IMG/VR virus record: IMGVR_UViG_3300025383_000128
Coordinates: 1 to 20,837 of that record
Length of the DNA stretch: 20,837 nt
From: a virus
Strand: one strand, 5' to 3'
Below are positions 15,175-20,374 of this stretch, piece by piece (the stretch's first letter is position 1; the number at the start of each line of letters is the position of its first letter). The position numbers and the translations under genes were made by a program. The notes under the pieces were generated by a model, which saw nothing but the letters and a program-made list of their open reading frames with translations, was not told where the DNA came from and searched no databases.

Positions 15175-15349
15175 GTGATAATTCTCTCATTCTTTTTAAT
15201 AGTTTACTTAATGGTTGTGATTTCATAGCTCTCACACATGAAATGTATATAGGATTAAATTGACGACCAGAATCTGTTTCTTCTACTAAGTCTAAATAAT
15301 CATCAAATAATTCTTTTACTAGAAGTTTTAATTCATTATTACTACTCAT
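15167..15349 (-). CDS. hypothetical 60-aa protein
   Basis: This is a 60-residue polar, helical protein, MSSNNELKLLVKELFDDYLD followed by LVEETDSGRQFNPIYISCVR and a basic end. It starts inside the stop of the gene before it (ATGA) and overlaps the DUF1289 gene by 8 nt, which fits a coupled operon. No domain is recognised. The acidic first half and basic second half may suggest a protein-binding role, but nothing more can be said. Confidence 0.6.
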   Translation of the reverse strand: MSSNNELKLLVKELFDDYLDLVEETDSGRQFNPIYISCVRAMKSQPLSKLLKRMRELSHE

Positions 15350-15543
15350 GCTTTAATAAATTCCTCATCTGGTATCTGACTTAATAGATCCATCTCTGCT
15401 TCTTTATTCTGTCTAATTATTGCTATAGTTCCTACAAGATAGTCAAGTGCAATGTTTACAAAGAAATTAGCCTCTTCTTCATTAACTTCCAGTACAAGAT
15501 CAAACTTGTCGCTTTCTACTTTTTTTAGGCTTTTTACTTGCAC
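15346..15543 (-). CDS. hypothetical 65-aa protein (GTG start)
   Basis: This 65-residue acidic protein has MQVKSLKKVESDKFDLVLEV, then NEEEANFFVNIALDYLVGTI, then a charged tail. It begins with GTG; no in-frame ATG lies early enough for a sensible product. An AGAG element is upstream. It overlaps the end of the HNH endonuclease gene by 44 nt and the next gene by ATGA. The pattern EEANFFVNIALDYLVGTIAI resembles small phage proteins of unknown role with a beta strand and an amphipathic helix. Function unknown. Confidence 0.6.
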   Translation of the reverse strand: MQVKSLKKVESDKFDLVLEVNEEEANFFVNIALDYLVGTIAIIRQNKEAEMDLLSQIPDEEFIKA

Positions 15544-15892
15544 TAGTTCTCTCTTTCTTTTCTGTTAATGTTTTTGACGAGTGACACGTTTTGCAGAGGA
15601 CTTGTAAATTTTCTTTATCGCAATAGAGCCTGTCGATGAAAACATCCCAGGTCTTAAATCCTTGCTTAGAGTCCACCACAGGTTCAATATGGTCAACTTG
15701 AACTTCCTTAGCAGGGAAGTCTTCTTTACAGAGATTGCATGTGTAGTGCATTGCAATTCGTTTAGTTTTAACATTTTCTTTCTTTCCCGCTTGTGCTTCT
15801 TTGAGTGTTTCATACTTGGGAGGCCACCTCCGATAGCCACTTCTTAATACAGATGTTATAAATGATTTCTTACGTCCTTCAGTCCAGTCCAT
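15500..15892 (-). CDS. HNH endonuclease
   Basis: This 130-aa protein has a standard HNH nuclease core: C52-x2-C55 (YTCNLC), VQVDHIEPVVD with H68, then LYCDKENLQVLCKTCHSSKT with N95, C100, C103 and H104. The two CxxC pairs hold zinc and the H-N-H triad binds the catalytic metal. The tail is very basic and should bind DNA. The N-terminus (WTEGRKKSFITSVLRSGYRRWPP) is typical of phage HNH proteins next to replication genes. Such proteins act in packaging, in homing or as free-standing nucleases. It begins in the stop of the gene before it (TAATG). Confidence 0.85.
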   Translation of the reverse strand: MDWTEGRKKSFITSVLRSGYRRWPPKYETLKEAQAGKKENVKTKRIAMHYTCNLCKEDFPAKEVQVDHIEPVVDSKQGFKTWDVFIDRLYCDKENLQVLCKTCHSSKTLTEKKERTSASKKPKKSRKRQV

Positions 15893-16107
15893 TATTTATA
15901 CTTTAATCGTTCATCAAGCATTGCATCTGCTATCTGATACCACTCTTCAGCTTTATATTGTGCTTCATTTTTAATACCATCAAAGCCTTCTTTAGTTAAA
16001 AGAGCATGCATAGCTTCTAATGCAAAATAGTCCCTAAGGTTCATACCTGTGTAAACATTCTTTTTACTATCTTGACATGGAAATGCTGGTGAATTACCTT
16101 TACTCAT
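15892..16107 (-). CDS. small conserved phage protein
   Basis: This 71-aa protein has the pattern SPAFPCQ...GMNLRDYFALEAMHALL and AEEWYQIADAMLDER. The GM-x-LRDYFA-x-xAM core is found again and again in small proteins of tailed phages and prophages, without an assigned function. It is coupled by TAATG overlaps to the lipoprotein gene before it and to the HNH gene after it. The gene is complete. Confidence 0.7.
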   Translation of the reverse strand: MSKGNSPAFPCQDSKKNVYTGMNLRDYFALEAMHALLTKEGFDGIKNEAQYKAEEWYQIADAMLDERLKYK

Positions 16108-16361
16108 TATTTACCCTCCACAATGAAGGTACCTGATACTCTAACATTAGTACCTTGTTTATCTACAAAGGCAGCTACGGGTCCATTGTATTCAATTAAG
16201 TTTGTAGTATTCCATGTTTTAATAACATGACCATCATTAGCATATAGTGTAACAGTTCTATCTAATAAACCTGTACTAGATTTAACATCATTTACTACAT
16301 TGTCTACTTCACCACAGCCTGCTAATAATAAAACTGATATAAATAATAATACTTTATTCAT
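16107..16361 (-). CDS. phage-encoded lipoprotein
   Basis: This 84-aa protein starts MNKVLLFISVLLLAGCGEVD: a short basic n-region, a hydrophobic core and the lipobox LAGC with C16 as the acylation site. Gly follows the cysteine, with no Asp at +2, so in a Gram-negative host it would probably be sorted to the outer membrane. The mature 69 residues form a small beta-rich domain (RTVTLYANDGHVIKTWNTT ... VSGTFIVEG in part). In other phages small lipoproteins block superinfection (T5 Llp is the known case) or act in lysis as spanin subunits. Its place in the early/replication arm favours the former, but this is inference. It overlaps the exonuclease gene by 8 nt. Confidence 0.75.
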   Translation of the reverse strand: MNKVLLFISVLLLAGCGEVDNVVNDVKSSTGLLDRTVTLYANDGHVIKTWNTTNLIEYNGPVAAFVDKQGTNVRVSGTFIVEGK

Positions 16362-17025
16362 TTAGTAACCTTTCATAATGTTTAGTCCAGTCATCATCTA
16401 GACTTCTTAAAATCCATAGACAACGGCCATTCATTAATAGCCAATCATCATTGTTATACTTCTCACGAACTACATCAAACATCTCTTTTTCTGTTTCACA
16501 GAACATAAGAGCTTTATTAGCTTTTACAGGACCAATACCCTCAATACCTTTAATATGGTCTGAACTATCTCCTGTTAGAAGCTGTGCATAGAATCTTCGT
16601 AGTCCCTCAATCTCTTCAATTGTGTGAAACTCTTTTTTAACAAAATTGTAGTGTTTGCCTCTAACTTGAAGCAAATCCTTATCAATAGAACATATAATAG
16701 AATCATCAGTTTGATGAATGGCAAGGTAATCATCCGCTTCCATCCCATCAGCTTCCACTGCACTCCAGTCATTGATTAAATAATCCTTTAAAAATGTTAA
16801 ATGTTTAGGAGGAGGTGTTTTGCGATTAGCTTTATATTCAGGATAAATCTTTTTACGGAAGTTATCTTTAGATGTTAAGAATATTTTATACTCATCAGCA
16901 TCTACCTCAGCCAAACATTGTTCTATCATTTCATTGATACGATAGATAGCAATTCCATCAGGATCATTCTCAGTAGTACAAGCTACTCGGAATGCAAATA
17001 TATCACCATCTAATAACGCTATCAT
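16354..17025 (-). CDS. 5'-3' exonuclease (FEN / T7 gp6 type)
   Basis: This 223-aa protein has the flap nuclease layout. D6 and D8 stand in LLDGDIF. The arch/basic region FRKKIYPEYKANRK (56-69) binds the 5' strand. EADGMEADDYLA holds E91, E96, D98 and D99. SIDKDLLQ holds D115 and D117. The helix-hairpin-helix is LLTGDSSDHIKGIEGIGPVKA with D153 and D156. The enzyme removes RNA primers and recesses 5' ends during replication and recombination, and also degrades host DNA in T7. It is separate from the polymerase, as in T7. It overlaps the lipoprotein by 8 nt and the membrane protein upstream by ATGA. Confidence 0.88.
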   Translation of the reverse strand: MIALLDGDIFAFRVACTTENDPDGIAIYRINEMIEQCLAEVDADEYKIFLTSKDNFRKKIYPEYKANRKTPPPKHLTFLKDYLINDWSAVEADGMEADDYLAIHQTDDSIICSIDKDLLQVRGKHYNFVKKEFHTIEEIEGLRRFYAQLLTGDSSDHIKGIEGIGPVKANKALMFCETEKEMFDVVREKYNNDDWLLMNGRCLWILRSLDDDWTKHYERLLNE

Positions 17026-17399
17026 AGACTTCCTTTTACTGGAGGTTGTAATGGTTCTTTAGTGCCTTTAGGGTCTAATAGAAACGCATTAGCAGGAATC
17101 TTTGTTTGATCTCCATGATACCATTGAATGATGATGTCTTCACCTTCACCTCTGTAACAACCAATAAGTCTTTCTCCGTCATCTCTTGTAGCAATTGCTG
17201 AGTATGGAAATAAATCTTTAACACCAGGAATCATGCAATCAATATTAGAAATTGTTAAGACAACTCTAGGATTGAATTTATAGTGTAAAAATTTATCTCC
17301 ATCTTTAGCTAGAAGACTGGATAATACAAGTCCAATCCAAAATAAATTTAAGGTTAAAATTATTCCTAATGCAACTCGTATTACCCAAACTTCTTTCAT
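17022..17399 (-). CDS. hypothetical membrane-anchored protein
   Basis: This 125-aa protein has one hydrophobic segment near the N-terminus (VIRVALGIILTLNLFWIGLV, residues 5-24), followed by a soluble domain of about 95 residues with no recognised motif. The short basic start suggests an uncleaved anchor with the main domain outside the cytoplasm. It sits between the SSB-like gene (11 nt away) and the 5'-3' exonuclease (ATGA overlap). It is the only membrane protein in this arm apart from the lipoprotein. Function unknown. Confidence 0.6.
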   Translation of the reverse strand: MKEVWVIRVALGIILTLNLFWIGLVLSSLLAKDGDKFLHYKFNPRVVLTISNIDCMIPGVKDLFPYSAIATRDDGERLIGCYRGEGEDIIIQWYHGDQTKIPANAFLLDPKGTKEPLQPPVKGSL

Positions 17400-17409
17400 T
17401 TAAAACTCC

Positions 17410-17901
17410 TTATGAAGGTGTGTCCGAAGACTCATTACCAAAGACATAGTTTTCTAGTTGTTTAGCAACTGATAAAACATTGTCAACTTTTACATCATTA
17501 CCATTGGATTTAAGTAATTCAATGGCACTTGAGATTGAGCTTTGACGAACAATATAAACTTGTCGTTTAGCTCTTTCATCAGGTGTCTCATAATTACTTC
17601 CTGTTACTTTTCCACCACTAGCTGCTGGTTTAGAAGTAGCCACAGGTTCTGTACCATCAGACTTCTGTACAGCTTTCCATTGCCAATAGCCTTGATCGTC
17701 TTTTACAGCTTCAACATTAAGAATGTCACCTTTAGCAAACTCCTGAATAGCCTTAAAGACTGTAGGGTTACTAAAAGACATAAGTTTTTTACCTTGAATC
17801 TGTCCTTGCTCGTTCTTGTAACTTACTTCAATTGCTTGATACTGACCCTTAGCCGTTTTAGTGACTTGAGGGGTTGAAACATCTACTAATGTAATTAACA
17901 T
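17410..17901 (-). CDS. single-stranded DNA-binding protein (phage type)
   Basis: This 163-aa protein has an OB-fold-like first half: MLITLVDVSTPQVTKTAKG, QAIEVSYKNEQGQIQGKKL, a PTVF helix, and GDILNVEAVKDDQGYWQWKAV. This is followed by a Ser/Ala/Pro linker (90-102) and a conserved YETPDERAKRQVYIVRQSS segment leading to a helix. The strand order and aromatic residues fit a nucleic-acid-binding OB fold. The ERAKRQVYIVRQS block is shared, from memory, with SSBs of marine podoviruses. The C-terminus (NESSDTPS) is only weakly acidic. It stands directly behind the strongest promoter of the arm, consistent with high demand for an SSB. An AAGGAGA site precedes the ATG. Confidence 0.75.
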   Translation of the reverse strand: MLITLVDVSTPQVTKTAKGQYQAIEVSYKNEQGQIQGKKLMSFSNPTVFKAIQEFAKGDILNVEAVKDDQGYWQWKAVQKSDGTEPVATSKPAASGGKVTGSNYETPDERAKRQVYIVRQSSISSAIELLKSNGNDVKVDNVLSVAKQLENYVFGNESSDTPS

Positions 17902-17932
17902 AATTTCTCCTTTTTCTATACTACTATATAAT

Positions 17933-17960
17933 ATTATACCATAAATCTACAAAATGTCAA
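17933..17960 (-). promoter_or_regulatory. strong sigma70-like promoter for the SSB-like gene
   Basis: On the - strand a perfect TTGACA (17955-17960) and a perfect TATAAT (17933-17938) are 16 nt apart, with a TGG extension of the -10. The transcript would start near 17926, giving a leader of about 25 nt that carries AAGGAGA before the SSB ATG at 17901. The -35 overlaps the stop codon of the 50-aa basic gene. Confidence 0.8.
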
Positions 17961-18109
17961 CCATCCCACCTTGTTTTAAAATGCCACCATTTCTTTCTTA
18001 ACCTTTTCATTTCTAAGTCTAATCTTTTTCTTCTATCAGAAGATCTAAGTTTAAACCATCTTCTTAATAATAGTTTTCCACCTACTCTTTTAGCTCCGTA
18101 GACTATCAT
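17957..18109 (-). CDS. very basic 50-aa protein
   Basis: This gene encodes 50 residues: MIVYGAKRVGGKLLLRRWFK, LRSSDRRKRLDLEMKRLRKK and WWHFKTRWDG. About 19 of 50 residues are Arg or Lys, with only four acidic ones, so the calculated charge is high. It looks like a nucleic-acid-binding or RNA-polymerase-binding peptide, but no family is recognised. AAGGG lies about 7 nt before the ATG. Its end overlaps the -35 box of the SSB promoter. It occupies an interval that otherwise holds only that promoter. Confidence 0.55.
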   Translation of the reverse strand: MIVYGAKRVGGKLLLRRWFKLRSSDRRKRLDLEMKRLRKKWWHFKTRWDG

Positions 18110-18167
18110 TCGTAACCCTTTTTTTTAATTTATATTCCAAGTCATATTGTTCTCTTTTTAGATACAT
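18090..18167 (-). CDS. possible 25-aa peptide
   Basis: This tiny frame encodes MYLKREQYDLEYKLKKRVTN and five further residues. It begins within the end of the 73-aa gene and overlaps the start of the 50-aa basic gene. The charged helical composition looks like protein, and it fills the 48-nt space between the two. There is no good ribosome site, so it may be chance. Confidence 0.25.
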   Translation of the reverse strand: MYLKREQYDLEYKLKKRVTNDSLRS

Positions 18168-18379
18168 TTGTTCTTGTTTAAAGAACATTTCCAAGCATAT
18201 TTAAATCTTTCCCACCATGATAACTTGTCTATATTATCATTTACCATGTTTTTTAATGCTTGATTTATACCTGCTTGCATAAGTATTCTACGACCCTCTT
18301 GATTAGTATCTACTGTAATATCCCAAGTATCACCAGAATCTTTAACATTTAATACTTTTAATTTTGCTTTTTTAGCCAT
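18158..18379 (-). CDS. hypothetical 73-aa protein
   Basis: This 73-residue basic protein begins AKKAKLKVLNVKDSGDTWDI, then ITVDTNQEGRRILMQAGINQ and ends in a Trp-rich helix with SLNKNKCI. The middle (EGRRILMQAGINQALKNMV) has an amphipathic helix and resembles small phage proteins of unknown role. It overlaps the next gene upstream by 8 nt. AGGAG stands before the ATG at 18379. No function is assigned. Confidence 0.6.
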   Translation of the reverse strand: MAKKAKLKVLNVKDSGDTWDITVDTNQEGRRILMQAGINQALKNMVNDNIDKLSWWERFKYAWKCSLNKNKCI

Positions 18380-18773
18380 TTTTATCTCCTTTATCCTTAT
18401 TCATTGTATGAATATGTTTTTCTTTTGATATGGTAAAGATTTCAATCGGTATATCTTTTCTTTTATAAGCATTATCACGACCTAACTTATAGCCCGCTAC
18501 CCATGCTTGCCACATTTTTTCATCGTCGTATTTAAGTTCACACATACTAGGGCTTTGTAAAAATACTCTTTCATACCACCATGTAAACTCTTCGTTTAAT
18601 TCAGGTTTCATTTCTTTAGGTTGTGGTTTAATGCGGTATTCCCAATGAGTTGCATCCCAAATTGGAGTTTCAACATATTGCCATTCTTCATTTTCATCAG
18701 ATAACCATTTAGCTTCAATCTTTTTACCTTCAGCCCATGCTTTTATTTCTTTATGCCATTTATGTTGTTTCAT
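18372..18773 (-). CDS. hypothetical phage protein with W/YRIKP repeat-type motif
   Basis: This 133-aa protein opens with HKEIKAWAEGKKIEAKW and then WQYVETPIWDATHWEYRIKP, a pattern common in small tailed-phage proteins: an AWAEG helix, a WDATHWEYRIKP strand, then Pro/Lys. The second half has EFTWWYERVFLQSPSMCE, followed by MWQAWVAGYKLGRDNA. The two halves may be two small domains. Function unknown. It overlaps the genes on both sides by 4 and 8 nt. Confidence 0.65.
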   Translation of the reverse strand: MKQHKWHKEIKAWAEGKKIEAKWLSDENEEWQYVETPIWDATHWEYRIKPQPKEMKPELNEEFTWWYERVFLQSPSMCELKYDDEKMWQAWVAGYKLGRDNAYKRKDIPIEIFTISKEKHIHTMNKDKGDKNG

Positions 18774-19006
18774 AACATACTCCTTACTTTTTTAAATACT
18801 TCTCGTCTATCACTAAATTTAACTTTGCCTTGTATTTCAATAGGGCTAAAAAATGCAGTCCATCCATGATCAGCATGAAATGTTCCTGTAACCTTTTTAC
18901 CGTTAATAGTATCAAAATAAATCCAAGGATAATTGGCAGCAAAGGTTACATCTATACCTAATTTATTGAGTCTATGCACAAATGTTTTTATTCTATATTC
19001 ATTCAT
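18770..19006 (-). CDS. hypothetical 78-aa protein
   Basis: This 78-residue protein starts MNEYRIKTFVHRLNKLGIDV and continues TFAANYPWIYFDTINGKKVT, then HADHGWTAFFSPI. The small beta-rich core with NYPWIYFDTINGKKV and AFHADHGWT-like order recalls short phage proteins conserved near polymerases, but no name applies. A GGGAGA ribosome site is 5 nt before the ATG. It ends in the start of the 133-aa gene (ATGA). Confidence 0.65.
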   Translation of the reverse strand: MNEYRIKTFVHRLNKLGIDVTFAANYPWIYFDTINGKKVTGTFHADHGWTAFFSPIEIQGKVKFSDRREVFKKVRSML

Positions 19007-19027
19007 TTATCTTCTCCCTTATGCCAT

Positions 19028-19243
19028 TTAGGTTGTTTTATTTTGTTTCTCCACTTTTGCTATTTTCTTTCTGAGCCAAAGATAATCAGACATTGCGTCG
19101 CCTTTACCTTTGTCATACCAATCTAAAGCTTGTTTACTAAATAGTTTTCTTACAATCCAAGGTAAACTTGCATGAAATTGCAACATACTTAATTCAAGCT
19201 TTCCTTCTATTAGATTCATTTTTTGTTTTCTAGTGAGTTTCAT
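19028..19243 (-). CDS. hypothetical 71-aa protein
   Basis: This 71-residue basic protein begins MKLTRKQKMNLIEGKLELSM and includes QFHASLPWIVRKLFSKQALD. The last third is Lys-rich. It overlaps the end of the polymerase C-part by 14 nt and precedes the 78-aa gene by 21 nt. It looks soluble and helical. No family is recognised. Confidence 0.6.
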   Translation of the reverse strand: MKLTRKQKMNLIEGKLELSMLQFHASLPWIVRKLFSKQALDWYDKGKGDAMSDYLWLRKKIAKVEKQNKTT

Positions 19244-19952
19244 TCCAAACCTCCATATCTTTCCAGTTTTTACCTACTTGTACTTCTGCTTTCATTGGAA
19301 GGTTAAATTCCGTTCCAAATAGCTTAGCAAAGTTCTTAGGTACATCTTCAAATACATCTAACATCATCTTAGCTAAAGTATCAGTATGGCTATCGTCACA
19401 ATCAATGATAATACTATCATGAACCGTATTGACAAGTTTTGCATTTTCATATCCTAGTTTCCTCATTCTATTGTGTAACGATACTCTAGCTATAGTCATT
19501 AAATCTGCACCTAATCCTTGTACAGGGTAGTTGAGGATTGTGGTACGAGGCCACACTTTCTCGCCTCGTCTATCCTCGGACTTATACTGATAGATTCTCC
19601 CCGTGGGTAATTTGACCATTCCTGTCGTTGTTGCTTCTTGCATAAGTTTCGTATGCCACTTATGTAAACCTTTATACTTTGCATAAAATTCATCTATTAC
19701 TCCTTGCCAAAATTTCTCTGATTTACTTACGTCTGCAAAGTTAGCATCATGAGCATAGGAGTAAGCTGACCCTCCGTAAATGAGACGAAATACAAATGTT
19801 TTAGCAATAAGACGGCTAGGCAAACCAAAGCGATTCTGATTATCAGTGTGTTGATCGACATTATTTTTAATCTCCTCTAATGCAACTGGATCTTGACTCA
19901 AGAAGGCAGCACATCGCCATTCGAGAGCCGAAGCATCTCCCTGAATAAGCAT
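19230..19952 (-). CDS. DNA polymerase A, C-terminal part (palm/fingers with motifs A, B, C)
   Basis: This 240-aa protein holds all three polymerase motifs of family A. Motif A is LIQGDASALEWR (D6, E11). Motif B is RLIAKTFVFRLIYGG, with R47, K51, F55 and Y59; F55 corresponds to position 762 of E. coli Pol I. LNYPVQGLGADLMTIA provides the conserved Gln region. Motif C is VHDSIIID (H178, D179; the usual Glu is Ser180). PMKAEVQVGKNW closes the domain. The thumb and the strand before motif A lie in the separate upstream gene at 20375. The ATG at 19952 overlaps the stop of the 60-aa gene as TAATG. The two products must associate, or the RNA be joined, for activity. Confidence 0.85.
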   Translation of the reverse strand: MLIQGDASALEWRCAAFLSQDPVALEEIKNNVDQHTDNQNRFGLPSRLIAKTFVFRLIYGGSAYSYAHDANFADVSKSEKFWQGVIDEFYAKYKGLHKWHTKLMQEATTTGMVKLPTGRIYQYKSEDRRGEKVWPRTTILNYPVQGLGADLMTIARVSLHNRMRKLGYENAKLVNTVHDSIIIDCDDSHTDTLAKMMLDVFEDVPKNFAKLFGTEFNLPMKAEVQVGKNWKDMEVWNETH

Positions 19953-20134
19953 TACTGAAAGTACTCCACCATAGTTATTTGAGTTTCTTTATCTAAATCT
20001 TTAAAGACATTATCAAAACCAAATGCTTTAACTAATGATTCAAACTCTGTTATTGTATGAAAGTAGTAAGCTTCTTCTTGATCTTGTTGTTCTTGTTCAT
20101 AATACTCTTCTGTTGTTAAGTCATCATCATACAT
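19952..20134 (-). CDS. acidic 60-aa protein inside the polymerase split
   Basis: This 60-residue acidic protein starts MYDDDLTTEEYYEQEQQDQE and continues TEFESLVKAFGFDNVFKDLD before a helical end. The first 20 residues are nearly all Asp, Glu, Gln or Tyr. AAGGAG stands 9 nt before the ATG. It overlaps the 79-aa gene by 8 nt and the polymerase C-part by one base (TAATG). No domain is recognised and it has no homing-endonuclease motif. Its interest is its position. Confidence 0.6.
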   Translation of the reverse strand: MYDDDLTTEEYYEQEQQDQEEAYYFHTITEFESLVKAFGFDNVFKDLDKETQITMVEYFQ

Positions 20135-20366
20135 AGTTTTCTTCTCCTTTATATAAATCTTGTCTCATTCTTTCTTTTGCTGTTAAAAATCCTGCTACAA
20201 ATCCTCTTCTTAAATCAGTTTCCCACCCACTTATACCTTCAGATGCTTCTAAAATTTCTTTTCCCCATTCTTTACCCCATACATAATTTACCCAAAGTTT
20301 AAATGCTTCAGGAGCATCTTCTTCATTTCTAGACCATCCTCCAACTTTAGTCTTTTTAAGTTTCAT
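20127..20366 (-). CDS. hypothetical 79-aa protein inside the polymerase split
   Basis: This 79-residue protein begins MKLKKTKVGGWSRNEEDAPE and includes FKLWVNYVWGKEWGKEIL and LRRGFVAGFLTAKERMRQD. The GFVAGF-x-x-AKER pattern resembles the VAGYKLGRDNA segment of the 133-aa protein at 18372, suggesting a common small phage fold. An AGGAG site is 5 nt before the ATG and overlaps the stop codon of the polymerase N-part. It is not a LAGLIDADG, HNH or GIY-YIG nuclease. Function unknown. Confidence 0.6.
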   Translation of the reverse strand: MKLKKTKVGGWSRNEEDAPEAFKLWVNYVWGKEWGKEILEASEGISGWETDLRRGFVAGFLTAKERMRQDLYKGEENYV

Positions 20367-20374
20367 ACTATCTC

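Noticed and set aside
15565-15847. Other-frame readings across the HNH gene on both strands (15565-15840 on -, 15662-15847 on +)
   Set aside because: The HNH frame has the full C2-H-N-H motif; the others have no domain and no suitable start signal. 17542-17877 on + inside the SSB-like gene is rejected for the same reason.
19431-19460. TTGACA on the + strand inside the polymerase C-part as a promoter
   Set aside because: The nearest -10-like hexamer is poor and badly spaced, and it would only make antisense RNA.
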